64,000 bases of DNA from Pseudomonas sp. FP1742. Lineage in GTDB: Bacteria > Pseudomonadota > Gammaproteobacteria > Pseudomonadales > Pseudomonadaceae. The DNA is taken from the NCBI RefSeq assembly GCF_030687145.1, contig NZ_CP117460.1, positions 3,224,001 through 3,288,000 on the forward strand. Reading direction: 5' to 3'. The position numbers were made by a program, and so were the translations under genes. The notes below the pieces were generated by a model. That model was not told where the DNA came from. It saw only the letters and a list, made by a program, of their open reading frames with translations, and searched no databases. The stretch's first letter is position 1, and each line of letters begins with the position of its first letter. This document shows, piece by piece, positions 53,953 through 63,846 of this stretch.

Positions 53953-54234
53953 ATGAAAATATTTTTGCCACTGTTTGCGGTACTGGCCCTGAGCGGTTGT
54001 GCCACGTCCGAAACCACTTACCTGAAAAATGGCGAGCAAGGCCTGACTATCGACTGCTCCGGCGAAGCCAACGCCTGGGCCACCTGCTATGAAAAAGCCG
54101 ATGCTTCTTGCGCCGGCACCGGCTATCGGATTGTGGGTACCGACGGTACACCTTCGACCAAGGACAGCGACAAAACCCTGGGCGTCGACGTCGGTAACTA
54201 CAAAAATCGCAGCGTGGTGGTGGTCTGCAAGTAA
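53953..54234 (+). CDS. small lipoprotein of unknown function
   Basis: 93 residues from ATG 53953. Signal peptide with lipobox ALSGC (Cys17), mature part of about 77 residues with four further Cys (DCSG, TCYE, SCAG, VVCK) that could form two disulfides. Resembles small outer-membrane or periplasmic lipoproteins common in Pseudomonas. Confidence 0.75.
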   Translation: MKIFLPLFAVLALSGCATSETTYLKNGEQGLTIDCSGEANAWATCYEKADASCAGTGYRIVGTDGTPSTKDSDKTLGVDVGNYKNRSVVVVCK

Positions 54235-54245
54235 GGTGCCCTGCC

Positions 54246-54476
54246 CTACATATGGATTTCCGCGAATTTGATCCCGAGCCCACGCACGGTCTCGATCAAA
54301 TCGTCGAGGCGACTGAAGGATTCGACTTCATCGTTTTCATCCACCAGGAAATAACTGCGCCCGGCACTTTTCTTGAAAAACACGATCCACTCCCCCGGAT
54401 TCGCCGGGTTCTGAATCACATGGGTGGCAGAGATATGACCCTCTGCATGGCGCTCCCGCACCTGCTCTCGCTTCAT
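54246..54476 (-). CDS. small conserved hypothetical protein
   Basis: 76 residues from ATG 54476 (GGAG eight bases upstream; frame opens ten codons earlier). Soluble, with a beta-rich middle (EWIVFFKKSAGRSYFLVDENDEVESF) and helical end (LDDLIETVRGLG). No known domain recognised. Convergent with the lipoprotein gene, 12 bases apart. Confidence 0.72.
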   Translation of the reverse strand: MKREQVRERHAEGHISATHVIQNPANPGEWIVFFKKSAGRSYFLVDENDEVESFSRLDDLIETVRGLGIKFAEIHM

Positions 54477-54548
54477 GCTCGACTCCAGAAATGACAATGC
54501 CGTCAAAGCGCGACTTTGACGGCATCGATGTTGACCGGGGGTAGTTTA

Positions 54549-54905
54549 TCAGCCGGAGATGCACGCGGTGGCGGCATTGCGCACATCCCATGGGCGCAAG
54601 GGCACATTGGAAATACGCTCGTGCAGCTTGATGCTGCTGCCGCCGGAACGGTCTTCAATGTCAAACACCGCTGCCGGCCCCGAGGAGAACTTCTGCGGCA
54701 CAATAACCCGCATGCCTTCCTTATGCGGTTCGACTTGCAACGCCCCACGGCTATCAGCCAGCTTCTCCGACAGGCACTGGGCATATTCGTGGGGTTTCTT
54801 GCCTGAAATCACGCTCATGGTAGGCAACGTCGCAGTGATGTCCGAGACCGTCGCACATCCACCCACCGCCAATGCCAACGGTACGACCAGAACACCCCAT
54901 CTCAT
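54549..54905 (-). CDS. lipoprotein of unknown function
   Basis: 118 residues from ATG 54905 (GGAGG eight bases upstream). Lipobox AVGGC at Cys17. The mature part contains two more Cys (QCLSEK, ATACISG) and a stretch suggesting a single beta-rich domain. Likely outer-membrane anchored. Confidence 0.75.
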   Translation of the reverse strand: MRWGVLVVPLALAVGGCATVSDITATLPTMSVISGKKPHEYAQCLSEKLADSRGALQVEPHKEGMRVIVPQKFSSGPAAVFDIEDRSGGSSIKLHERISNVPLRPWDVRNAATACISG

Positions 54906-55117
54906 ACGAAACCTCCGATAAAGACCCTCCGACAGCACAAACGCTGTTTTTCTCCAAGGCTCCCTGCTTTTATCGCTCATAGAATTCCGAATAACTGTTT
55001 TTAATTGTCAAAGCAGACCCCGACAGCCAGATAATAACCTGTTCGGGCTGATAAACTGCGCCAATCGCCCATGCTATCGTTTTGATTTTGTAGAAAAAGC
55101 CCTTCTGGAGGCGCCTC

Positions 55118-55420
55118 ATGAAATTTATCCACCAGCGCGAGCACCTCAACGAAGACGACATCGTCGTCATCCAGTGCTCCCAAATGTGCAACATCCGCTT
55201 GATGAACGACGCCAACTTCCGCAGCTTCAAGAACGGCGGTCGTCACACATACCACGGCGGCGCATTCGACACCTTCCCGGCCCGGATCACCGCGCCGAGC
55301 ACCGGTTTCTGGAATATCACCATCGACACGGTCAACCGCCGGCCGATCAGCGTGACCCGCAAGCCGACCCTGACGCACTCGATCAAGATCATCCGCCGCT
55401 CCAGCTCGAAGCTGAGCTGA
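55118..55420 (+). CDS. DUF1883 family protein
   Basis: 100 residues. MKFIHQREHLNEDDIVVIQCSQMCNIRLMNDANFRSFKNG pattern (key residues V-x-C-S...C-N-I-x-L-M) and GFWNITIDT match the DUF1883 fold, a small beta-rich soluble domain of unknown role. RBS GGAGG seven bases upstream. Followed 28 bases later by the 56-residue gene. Confidence 0.85.
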   Translation: MKFIHQREHLNEDDIVVIQCSQMCNIRLMNDANFRSFKNGGRHTYHGGAFDTFPARITAPSTGFWNITIDTVNRRPISVTRKPTLTHSIKIIRRSSSKLS

Positions 55421-55448
55421 GCCCATACGAACACAAGCAGGTACGACC

Positions 55449-55619
55449 GTGGCCCAGACGACCAAATACGTCATTAAATACAAACTCAACGGCGAGCGTC
55501 GCTTCGAATTCGCCCAGCTTGAAAATGGCACCCCAGAAGAAGCCAAGGCTGCATTGGACAAGCTGCATGGTCAGAGCGAAGACGTCATTAGCGAGATCAG
55601 CGTCAGCAAAGCGCTGTAA
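55449..55619 (+). CDS. 56-residue hypothetical protein
   Basis: Starts at GTG 55449 (AGG about seven bases upstream), ends at TAA 55619. The product begins MAQTTKYVIKYKLNGERRFEF and continues as beta-beta-alpha with a helix TPEEAKAALDKLHG and a final strand ISEISVSKAL. Regular codon use and gene-like spacing after the DUF1883 gene support it. Function unknown; probably co-transcribed with the DUF1883 gene. Confidence 0.7.
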   Translation: MAQTTKYVIKYKLNGERRFEFAQLENGTPEEAKAALDKLHGQSEDVISEISVSKAL

Positions 55620-55746
55620 CGCGATCCGGAGCGGCAACATGGACGTCTGCTCCCCTCGCGAATTCGACCGCAAGCGCCGGAGTGTCCACTCTTGCAACGC
55701 GCAATAAACTGGCCGCCTCGACCTTTTGGTCAAGGAGTCAGAACCC

Positions 55747-56457
55747 TTGCTTACCGATCCGATTCACCACGATGCCCTCGACTGGGGCGCGCTCGAGCAG
55801 CAACTCGATCAGGATGGCTGCGCAATCGTCAGGTCGCTTTTAAACCATGAAACCTGCGATGAAATCAGCGCCCTGTACGCCCGGCCCGAACCCTTTCGCT
55901 CGAAAGTGGTAATGGCGCGCCACGGTTTTGGCCGTGGCGAGTACAAATACTTCAGATACCCGCTGCCGGATCCGGTGGCCCGCTTGCGCAGTGCGCTCTA
56001 CCCTCGACTGGTTCCCATCGCCAATCGCTGGTAAGAATGCATGGAGCTGCCGACCCGTTTCCCCGAATCCCATGAAGCGTTTCTGCAACGCTGCCATGCC
56101 GCCGGTCAGGAACGGCCGACACCTTTATTGCTGCAATACGGCCCGCAGGACTACAACTGCTTGCATCAGGACCTGTACGGCGAGCACGTGTTCCCGCTAC
56201 AAATGGCGATTCTGCTGTCATCACCTGGAGAAGACTTTACCGGCGGTGAATTTGTGTTGACCGAACAACGCCCGCGGATGCAGTCACGCCCGCAAGTGAT
56301 TGACCTGAAGAAAGGTGATGCGTTGATTTTTGCCGTCAGTCAGCGTCCGGTGAAAGGCATTCGCGGCTATTACCGAGTGACCCTGCGTCACGGCGTGAGT
56401 CGTCTGCACAGCGGAAAACGGCATACCCTTGGAATCATCTTTCACGATGCGTTATGA
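55747..56457 (+). pseudogene. 2OG-Fe(II) oxygenase interrupted by an in-frame stop
   Basis: Starts at TTG 55747 (AAGGAG eight bases upstream). One TAA at 56032-56034 splits an otherwise open frame: the first part ends PRLVPIANRW and the same frame resumes ECMELPTRFPESHEAF. Together they give about 236 residues of a normal 2OG-Fe(II) oxygenase; the Asn of a usual ANRWNE motif would be at the stop. The iron/2OG residues lie after the stop: His-x-Asp in CLHQDLYGEH, distal His in TLRHGVS, Arg nearby. The 3' part overlaps the alkB start region. Most likely inactive unless read through or corrected by re-sequencing. Confidence 0.82.
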
Positions 56458-56461
56458 CCCC

Positions 56462-57127
56462 ATGAGCCCAATCACTTTCGATCTGTTTGCCGACGCCGAA
56501 CCCGAACAGCAGCCGAGGCGCGAGCAGATCGGCGAACAATCCTGCGTCCTCAGAGGCTTCGCCCTGCCCTGGCTAGACCGGTTGCTGCCGGCTCTGGAGA
56601 CGGTTCTGACAGCGGCGCCGTTTCGGCAAATGATCACACCCGGCGGCTTTACCATGTCGGTGGCCTTGAGCAGTTGCGGCACCTGGGGCTGGACCACCGA
56701 TCGCAGCGGCTACCAATACACCCGCCACGATCCGCAGACCGGCGCCCCCTGGCCTGAAATGCCCAAGGTGTTTTTCGAACTGGCCCAGGCCGCGGCGCAA
56801 GAGGCCGGGTTTGTGGGTTTCGTAGCGGATTCCTGCCTGATCAACCGCTATGTTCCCGGGGCCAGGATGTCATTGCATCAAGACAAAAACGAAAACGCCT
56901 ATACAGCCCCCATCGTCTCGGTATCTTTGGGATTGCCGGCGACGTTCCTGTTCGGCGGCTTCGAACGCAGCGCCAAAAGCCAACGGGTGCCGCTGTTCCA
57001 TGGCGATATCGTGGTCTGGGGCGGCGTGGATCGTTTGCGTTATCACGGCGTATTGCCGATCAAGGAGGGTTATCACCCTCAGTTGGGCGAACAACGGATC
57101 AACTTCACCTTTCGTACCGCGGGATGA
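56462..57127 (+). CDS. alkB: DNA oxidative demethylase AlkB
   Basis: 221 residues from ATG 56462 (product then starts MSPITFDLFADAEPEQQPR, as in AlkB). Fe(II)/2-oxoglutarate dioxygenase that reverses N1-methyladenine and N3-methylcytosine. His139-x-Asp141 in LHQDKNE, His195 in LRYHGVLP, and Arg residues in RINFTFR bind iron and 2OG. Lacks a clear RBS and starts five bases after the oxygenase stop, so probably translationally coupled. Confidence 0.93.
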   Translation: MSPITFDLFADAEPEQQPRREQIGEQSCVLRGFALPWLDRLLPALETVLTAAPFRQMITPGGFTMSVALSSCGTWGWTTDRSGYQYTRHDPQTGAPWPEMPKVFFELAQAAAQEAGFVGFVADSCLINRYVPGARMSLHQDKNENAYTAPIVSVSLGLPATFLFGGFERSAKSQRVPLFHGDIVVWGGVDRLRYHGVLPIKEGYHPQLGEQRINFTFRTAG

Positions 57128-57214
57128 AACAGTCGAATTCGACCGCAAGACCCGGAGTGTGGCGTCTCTACCGGCTGGTTAATCTGCATGAAACGGGTCA
57201 ACGGACATGAAGCC

Positions 57215-58288
57215 ATGACAACTCAATCGATAACAATCGCCACCGAAAACGATCCTCGCTGGGCCGCCGTGGTCGCGCGTGATCCTCGCGCCGACGGGCA
57301 GTTTGTATATGCGGTGAAAACCACCGGTATCTATTGCCGCCCCAGCAGCCTGGCACGCCTGCCGAAACCGCAGAACGTCGAGTTCTTCGACACCGCCGAG
57401 CAAGCTCAGGCGGCGGGTTATCGCCCCAGCAAGCGGGCCGCGAAGGATCAAAGTGACGTCGCCGCGCAACACGCCGCCACCGTGGCCGCCGCATGCCGTC
57501 ACATCGAATCCGCCGAGACGCTACCGGCCTTGAATGAACTGGCGGATGCCGCCGGTCTGAGCAGCTTTCACTTCCATCGCGTGTTCAAGGCCATCACTGG
57601 CCTGACGCCCAAGGGCTATGCCTCTGCCCATCGCTCACGCAAGGTTCGCGAATGCCTGGCGGATGGCGGCACGGTCACCGACGCGCTGTACGACGCCGGA
57701 TTCAACTCCAACAGCCGTTTCTATGAGGCGGCGGACCAATTGCTGGGCATGAAACCTGGCGACTATCGCGCGGCCGGGCAGAACAACGACATTCGCTTTG
57801 CCGTCGGCCAGTGCTCTCTGGGAGCGATTCTGGTGGCACAAAGCGAGCGTGGCGTCTGCGCGATCCTGTTGGGGGACGACCCGCATCAACTGGTCTGCGA
57901 CCTGCAGGACAAGTTTCGCCGCGCCAACCTGATTGGCGCCGATCATGAGTTCGAGCAGTTGATCGCCAAGGTCGTCGGCTTTATCGAAGCACCGGCCCTT
58001 GGCCTGGACTTGCCGCTGGATGTACGCGGCACAGCGTTTCAGGAGCGAGTGTGGCAAGCCCTGCGGGAGATTCCCGTCGGCAGCACCGCCAGTTACGCCG
58101 ATATCGCTCAGCGCATCGGCGCACCGAAAGCCATGCGCGCCGTGGCCCAAGCCTGTGGCGCGAACAGTTTGGCGGTGGCGATCCCCTGCCATCGCGTGGT
58201 GCGCAGCGACGGCAACCTGTCGGGCTATCGCTGGGGGGTGGAGCGTAAGCGTCAGTTGCTGGCGCGCGAAAACGCGTTTGAGTCCTGA
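57215..58288 (+). CDS. ada: Ada methyltransferase/regulator with degenerate zinc site
   Basis: 357 residues from ATG 57215 (an ATG at 57188 is also possible). Domains: N-terminal methylphosphotriester domain, AraC-type helix-turn-helix (about 105-185), and C-terminal O6-alkylguanine transferase with active-site PCHRVV near residue 318. The N-terminal acceptor Cys is present (Cys41 in IYCRPSS), but the other three zinc-coordinating Cys of E. coli Ada (42, 69, 72) are Ser45, Ser72 and Ala75 here. The repair half should work. The phosphotriester switch is doubtful. Follows alkB. Confidence 0.88.
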   Translation: MTTQSITIATENDPRWAAVVARDPRADGQFVYAVKTTGIYCRPSSLARLPKPQNVEFFDTAEQAQAAGYRPSKRAAKDQSDVAAQHAATVAAACRHIESAETLPALNELADAAGLSSFHFHRVFKAITGLTPKGYASAHRSRKVRECLADGGTVTDALYDAGFNSNSRFYEAADQLLGMKPGDYRAAGQNNDIRFAVGQCSLGAILVAQSERGVCAILLGDDPHQLVCDLQDKFRRANLIGADHEFEQLIAKVVGFIEAPALGLDLPLDVRGTAFQERVWQALREIPVGSTASYADIAQRIGAPKAMRAVAQACGANSLAVAIPCHRVVRSDGNLSGYRWGVERKRQLLARENAFES

Positions 58289-58740
58289 ATGCCGATATAG
58301 ACCGCCACGGATTCCGGGCCGGTGTAGACCTCGAAGTCCGTGGCGAACTTGCGGCGAACCTGCGGGTTGTCTTCGAAGTAAGCCCAGATAAAGCCCCAAG
58401 CCTGAATGACGCTGTCCGGCATCGCCCCTTTGGCGCTGAACACCAGGTAATCGCCGCCCTCAACCTGAATCTGCGCAAAGTCCTCGGAGGGTGCGGTGAC
58501 TGCCGCACCCGCGGTTACATCGAAGTGGCCTGAAGCGTCGGACTCGTAGTTGGAATACACGCCGTACATAAAGGAATCCGGCTGTTTGTGGGCGATTTTG
58601 TCGAAAACGTCCTCGACGAAAAATTGTTCCCACATAGGGCCGATACGTGCGGTATCCGGTTGTTGCTCGGCGGCATTGCGGGTTCGCACCTGCAAACCCG
58701 AGACGCTGAAGGGCAGCACTTCACGCAGTTTTACATCCAT
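58252..58740 (-). CDS. GyrI-like/AraC effector-binding domain protein
   Basis: 162 residues from ATG 58740 (AAGGAAATAGC upstream). Stand-alone SOUL/AraC effector-binding fold: opening VLPFSVSGLQVRTRNAAE, middle MYGVYSNYESDASGHFDVTAG, and end FEVYTGPESVAVYIGI. Members bind small ligands or interact with DNA gyrase. The 3' end overlaps ada by 37 bases, convergently. Confidence 0.83.
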   Translation of the reverse strand: MDVKLREVLPFSVSGLQVRTRNAAEQQPDTARIGPMWEQFFVEDVFDKIAHKQPDSFMYGVYSNYESDASGHFDVTAGAAVTAPSEDFAQIQVEGGDYLVFSAKGAMPDSVIQAWGFIWAYFEDNPQVRRKFATDFEVYTGPESVAVYIGIQDSNAFSRASN

Positions 58741-58793
58741 TGTCGCTATTTCCTTTTCACTACAGTTTGTCTGTTTGATGGGTGCCAAGACGA

Positions 58794-59777
58794 TCAACGA
58801 TTGACGTCGACCACCACCCGGCCGCGCAGCTGACCGGCAAGTAAACGTGGTGCGGCGTCGATGGCCTCGCTCAAGCCGATTTCATGACTGATCAGCGGCA
58901 GCAAGGCGATATCCAGGTCCTTGGCCAGGCGATTCCAGGCCAGTATCCGCCGGGCTTTGGGTTGGGTCACGCTGTTGATCCCGGCCAGGTTCACACCGCG
59001 CAGAATGAACGGTGCGACGGAAGCCGGGAAGTCCATGCCCTGGGCCAGACCGCAGGCAGCGACGGTGCCGTTGGCCTTGGTGCTTGCGCAAGCGTTGGCC
59101 AGCGTGTGACTGCCGACCGAGTCGATCACCGCCGCCCAACGCTCCTTGGCCAACGGCTTGCCCGGCTCCGACAATGTGGCGCGGTCGATGATTTCACTGG
59201 CGCCCAATTGCTTGAGGTAGTCGTGCTCGGCGGTGCGGCCGGTGGAGGCCACCACGCGATAACCGAGTTTGCTCAGTAGCGCGATGGCGAAACTGCCTAC
59301 GCCACCGTTGGCGCCCGTCACCAGTACGTCGCCCTGCTCTGGACTCACGCCGTTGTGCTCCAGCGCCAGGATGCTCAGCATCGCCGTGTAGCCGGCCGTG
59401 CCAATGGCCATCGCTTGCGCGGCGGTGAATCCTTTGGGCAACGGAATCAGCCAGTCGCCATTCAAGCGAGCTTTCTGCGCCAATCCGCCCCAATGTCCTT
59501 CGCCGACGCCCCAGCCATTGAGCAGGACTTGATCACCGACCTTGAAGTCCGGATGACTGCTGACTTCGACAGTGCCTGCCAGATCGATCCCCGGCACCAT
59601 CGGGAATTTGCGCACCACCGGGCTGCGGCCGGTGATCGCCAGCCCATCTTTGAAGTTCAGCGTGCTGTACGCCACACGCACCGTCACATCGCCTTCAGGC
59701 AATTGATCATCAGCGATCTCTTGCAACGTGGCCCGGTAACCGCTGTCGTCTTTGTCGATCAGAATGCCTTTGAACAT
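58794..59777 (-). CDS. acuI: acrylyl-CoA reductase-like MDR oxidoreductase
   Basis: 327 residues from ATG 59777 (GGAGG five bases upstream). YhdH/AcuI branch of the medium-chain dehydrogenase superfamily, NADPH-dependent: start FKGILIDKDDSGYRATLQE, MVPGIDLAGTVE near 60, VLVTGANGGVGSFAIALLSKLGYRVVASTG near 150. Reduces acryloyl-CoA to propionyl-CoA in known members. No zinc Cys set, as expected. Confidence 0.87.
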   Translation of the reverse strand: MFKGILIDKDDSGYRATLQEIADDQLPEGDVTVRVAYSTLNFKDGLAITGRSPVVRKFPMVPGIDLAGTVEVSSHPDFKVGDQVLLNGWGVGEGHWGGLAQKARLNGDWLIPLPKGFTAAQAMAIGTAGYTAMLSILALEHNGVSPEQGDVLVTGANGGVGSFAIALLSKLGYRVVASTGRTAEHDYLKQLGASEIIDRATLSEPGKPLAKERWAAVIDSVGSHTLANACASTKANGTVAACGLAQGMDFPASVAPFILRGVNLAGINSVTQPKARRILAWNRLAKDLDIALLPLISHEIGLSEAIDAAPRLLAGQLRGRVVVDVNR

Positions 59778-59953
59778 CACTGCCTCCTGGTGGAATCGTT
59801 CAGTTGTCGTGCTGTTGAGATAACACATGAAAACACATCGATGCAGCCGACTTTAAGCCAATCTTCAAACTCGACTGGCCTTGTGTCAGTCATTACTGAT
59901 ACAAATTCGCTTCTACCGTCCCTGCCCTGTTTCGACGTCGGAGAGCACTGCAC

Positions 59954-61018
59954 ATGAGCCAATGGCCAGACACCCGCATTCTTGACCTGCTCGGGATCGA
60001 GCTGCCGATCATCCAGGGCCCTATGGCCGGCGCGACGACTTCGGCCATGGTGATTGCTGTGTGCAACGCCGGCGGCCTGGGCTCGATGCCCGCCGCAATG
60101 CTGAGCATCGAGCAGTTGCGCGAAGAATTGAAAACGATACGCCAACACACCCAGCGCCCGTTCAACGTCAACTTCTTCTGCCATCAGCCTCCACTGCCGG
60201 ATGAGCAGCGCGCCCGGGACTGGAAAAATCTGCTGGAACCGTACTACCGGGAATTGGGCGTCGACTTCGACGCACCGACGCCGGTGTCCAATCGCGCGCC
60301 CTTCGATCACGCGGCCTGCGAAGTGATCGAAGAGTTTCGTCCCGAAGTGGTGAGTTTTCACTTTGGCCTGCCGGAAAAGTCCTTGCTGGATCGGGTAAAA
60401 GCTACTGGGGCGAAAATACTTTCCTCGGCCACCACCGTCGATGAAGCCATCTGGCTGGAGCAGCATGGCTGCGATGCGATCATTGCGATGGGTTACGAGG
60501 CTGGTGGTCACCGGGGGATGTTTCTCAGTGATGACTTGAGCAGCCAGGTGGGCACTTTTGCGCTGGTGCCACAAATCGTCGATGCGGTGAAAGTGCCGGT
60601 GATTGCGGCGGGCGGGATTAGCGATGCGCGTGGCGTCGCAGCGGCTTTCATGTTGGGCGCATCGGCGGTTCAGGTAGGTACGGCTTATTTGTTCACGCCA
60701 GAGGCCAAGGTCAGCGCGTCCCACCACAAGGCGTTGCGCACGGCCAAGGAAAGCGAGACAGCGGTCACCAACATTTTCACCGGGCGCCCGGCGCGCGGGA
60801 TTCTCAATCGGGTGATGCGTGAGCTCGGACCGATAAGCGCCAAGGCACCGGCCTTCCCCTTGGCGGGCGGTGCGCTGATGCCATTGCGGGCTAAAGGGGA
60901 AGCGGATTTCAGCAACCTTTGGGCCGGGCAGGCATTCACCCTGGGCGTTGAACTGAGCACGGCAGAGCTGACCCGGCGATTGGCGGATGAAGGATTGGCC
61001 AAGCTAACCCATCGCTAG
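59954..61018 (+). CDS. nitronate monooxygenase
   Basis: 354 residues, FMN-dependent TIM barrel. LPIIQGPMAGATTSAMV near 17, FNVNFFCHQPP near 70, GYEAGGHRGMF near 180 (active-site His region), PVIAAGGISDARGVAAAFMLGASAVQVGTAYL near 215. Oxidises alkyl nitronates such as propionate-3-nitronate. Divergent from acuI. Confidence 0.92.
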   Translation: MSQWPDTRILDLLGIELPIIQGPMAGATTSAMVIAVCNAGGLGSMPAAMLSIEQLREELKTIRQHTQRPFNVNFFCHQPPLPDEQRARDWKNLLEPYYRELGVDFDAPTPVSNRAPFDHAACEVIEEFRPEVVSFHFGLPEKSLLDRVKATGAKILSSATTVDEAIWLEQHGCDAIIAMGYEAGGHRGMFLSDDLSSQVGTFALVPQIVDAVKVPVIAAGGISDARGVAAAFMLGASAVQVGTAYLFTPEAKVSASHHKALRTAKESETAVTNIFTGRPARGILNRVMRELGPISAKAPAFPLAGGALMPLRAKGEADFSNLWAGQAFTLGVELSTAELTRRLADEGLAKLTHR

Positions 61019-61027
61019 GCGCAAAAC

Positions 61028-61120
61028 CTGTGGGAGCGGGCTTGCTCGCGAAAGCGGTGTGTCAGGCGACATTAATGTTGACTGTGCCCCCGTCTTCGCG
61101 GGCAAGCCCACTCCCACAGG
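61028..61120. repeat. REP doublet (REPIN)
   Basis: CTGTGGGAGCGGGCTTGCTC and inverted copy; spacer AAGCGGTGTGTCAGGCGACA resembles the one at 28819. Confidence 0.92.
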
Positions 61121-61131
61121 TTTGTGTTTGA

Positions 61132-61986
<855 letters not shown>

Positions 61987-62667
61987 ATGACGCTATCGAG
62001 TGCCGACTATTCCGCCATCTGGCTGACCCTGAAACTGGCGTCCCTGACCACGGTCATCCTGCTGATCATTGGCACTCCGATAGCGTTGTGGCTGTCGCGG
62101 ACCCAATCCTGGTTGCGCGGCCCGGTCGGGGCGATCGTCGCCCTGCCCCTGGTGCTGCCGCCCACGGTGATTGGCTTTTATTTACTGTTGGCGCTCGGCC
62201 CTAACGGGTGGGTCGGTCAGTTCACCCAATCACTGGGTTTCGGCACCCTCACCTTCAGTTTTGCGGGGTTGGTGATCGGCTCGGTGCTGTACTCGATGCC
62301 GTTCGTGGTCCAGCCGCTGCAAAATGCCTTTTCCGCCATTGGCATTCGACCGCTGGAAGTGGCCGCTACCTTGCGCGCCAATCCGTGGGATACGTTCTTC
62401 CGCGTGATGGTGCCACTGGCCCGCCCCGGATTCGTCACTGCGGCCATTCTCGGATTCGCCCACACCGTCGGCGAGTTCGGCGTGGTGCTGATGATCGGCG
62501 GCAACATTCCCGACAAGACCCGCGTGGTCTCGGTGCAGATCTACGATCACGTCGAAGCCATGGAATACGCCCAGGCTCATTGGCTGGCCGGGGCGATGCT
62601 GGTGTTCTCTTTTGCGGTGTTGCTGGCGCTCTACTCCAGCCGTAAAACCAAAACGGGTTGGGGTTGA
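61987..62667 (+). CDS. modB: molybdate ABC transporter permease
   Basis: 226 residues, about five membrane segments. EAA loop for ATPase contact: [26 protein letters not shown] near 120; ModB end ARPG...[28 protein letters not shown] (key residues E-F-G...M-I-G-G-N-I-P). Start is directly at the modA stop. Confidence 0.95.
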   Translation: MTLSSADYSAIWLTLKLASLTTVILLIIGTPIALWLSRTQSWLRGPVGAIVALPLVLPPTVIGFYLLLALGPNGWVGQFTQSLGFGTLTFSFAGLVIGSVLYSMPFVVQPLQNAFSAIGIRPLEVAATLRANPWDTFFRVMVPLARPGFVTAAILGFAHTVGEFGVVLMIGGNIPDKTRVVSVQIYDHVEAMEYAQAHWLAGAMLVFSFAVLLALYSSRKTKTGWG

Positions 62668-62670
62668 TCG

Positions 62671-63750
62671 ATGATTCAAACGCGCTTGAAGCTGAGTTAT
62701 TCGGGGTTCGTCCTGGATGTCGATCTGCAACTGCCCGGCCGTGGAGTGACTGCGCTTTATGGTCACTCCGGCTCGGGCAAAACCACCTGCCTGCGTTGCA
62801 TCGCCGGCCTGGAACACGCCGAACAGGGGTTTATCCAGATCAACGATGAAGTCTGGCAGGACAGCGACCGGCGGATTTTCATCCCGCCGCATAAACGCGC
62901 CGTGGGTTATGTCTTCCAGGAAGCCAGTCTGTTTCCCCATCTGTCGGTGCGGGGCAATCTTGAGTTCGGCCTCAAGCGTATCCCCCGCCAACAGCGCCGG
63001 GTCGATATGGCCCATGCCACTGAACTGCTGGGAATCAGCCATTTGCTCGACCGCAGCCCGCAGAACCTTTCCGGTGGCGAGCGCCAGCGGATCGGCATCG
63101 CTCGCGCCTTGCTCACCAGCCCCAGATTGTTGCTGATGGACGAACCGCTGGCGGCACTCGATACCCAGCGTAAAAACGAAATCCTGCCGTACCTGCAACG
63201 GTTGCACGATGAACTGGATATCCCCGTGCTGTACGTCAGCCATTCCCAGGATGAAGTTGCGCGGCTCGCCGACCACCTCGTCCTGCTCAGCGACGGCAAG
63301 GCCCTGGCCAGCGGCCCCATCGGCGAAACCCTGGCCCGGCTCGATCTGCCGCTGGCGCTGGGCGACGACGCTGGTGTGGTGATCGAAGGACACGTCAGCG
63401 CTTATGACGCCGACTATCAATTGTTGACCTTGCAACTGCCCGACACCAACCTGAGCATTCGGGTTGCCCACGCGCCGATGACCAAGGGCCAGGCCCTGCG
63501 CTGCAAGGTTCAGGCGCGGGATGTCAGCCTGAGCCTGCAGGGCGTCGAACAGAGCAGCATCCTCAATCGCCTGCCGGTCACGGTGATCAGCGAAATCGGC
63601 GCCGACAACGCCGCTCACGTACTGATCCGCCTCAACGCGGCCGGCACACCGCTGCTGGCGCGAATCACCCGCTACTCCCGGGATCAACTGGGCGTGCACC
63701 CCGGCCAGCAACTGTGGGCGCAAATCAAAGCGGTGGCGGTGCTGGCCTGA
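62671..63750 (+). CDS. modC: molybdate ABC transporter ATPase
   Basis: 359 residues. Walker [10 protein letters not shown] (about 31-39), signature [15 protein letters not shown] near 130, Walker [13 protein letters not shown] near 150, H-loop SHSQDE, then a C-terminal molybdate-responsive TOBE (Mop) domain from about 285. Three bases after modB. Confidence 0.95.
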   Translation: MIQTRLKLSYSGFVLDVDLQLPGRGVTALYGHSGSGKTTCLRCIAGLEHAEQGFIQINDEVWQDSDRRIFIPPHKRAVGYVFQEASLFPHLSVRGNLEFGLKRIPRQQRRVDMAHATELLGISHLLDRSPQNLSGGERQRIGIARALLTSPRLLLMDEPLAALDTQRKNEILPYLQRLHDELDIPVLYVSHSQDEVARLADHLVLLSDGKALASGPIGETLARLDLPLALGDDAGVVIEGHVSAYDADYQLLTLQLPDTNLSIRVAHAPMTKGQALRCKVQARDVSLSLQGVEQSSILNRLPVTVISEIGADNAAHVLIRLNAAGTPLLARITRYSRDQLGVHPGQQLWAQIKAVAVLA

Positions 63751-63846
63751 AATCTGTCGGCATTCTCCAGACATTCTCCTGGCACCCCGGCAACGGCGCG
63801 TGGTCAATGGCTTAACACCCTGACTCGCCGCCCGGGATTGCCTGCC

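Noticed and set aside
12711..61120. CRISPR-like reading of the repeated GCGGGCTTGC units
   Set aside because: Copies are dispersed, inverted pairs with no regular spacers and no cas genes; they are REP/REPIN elements.
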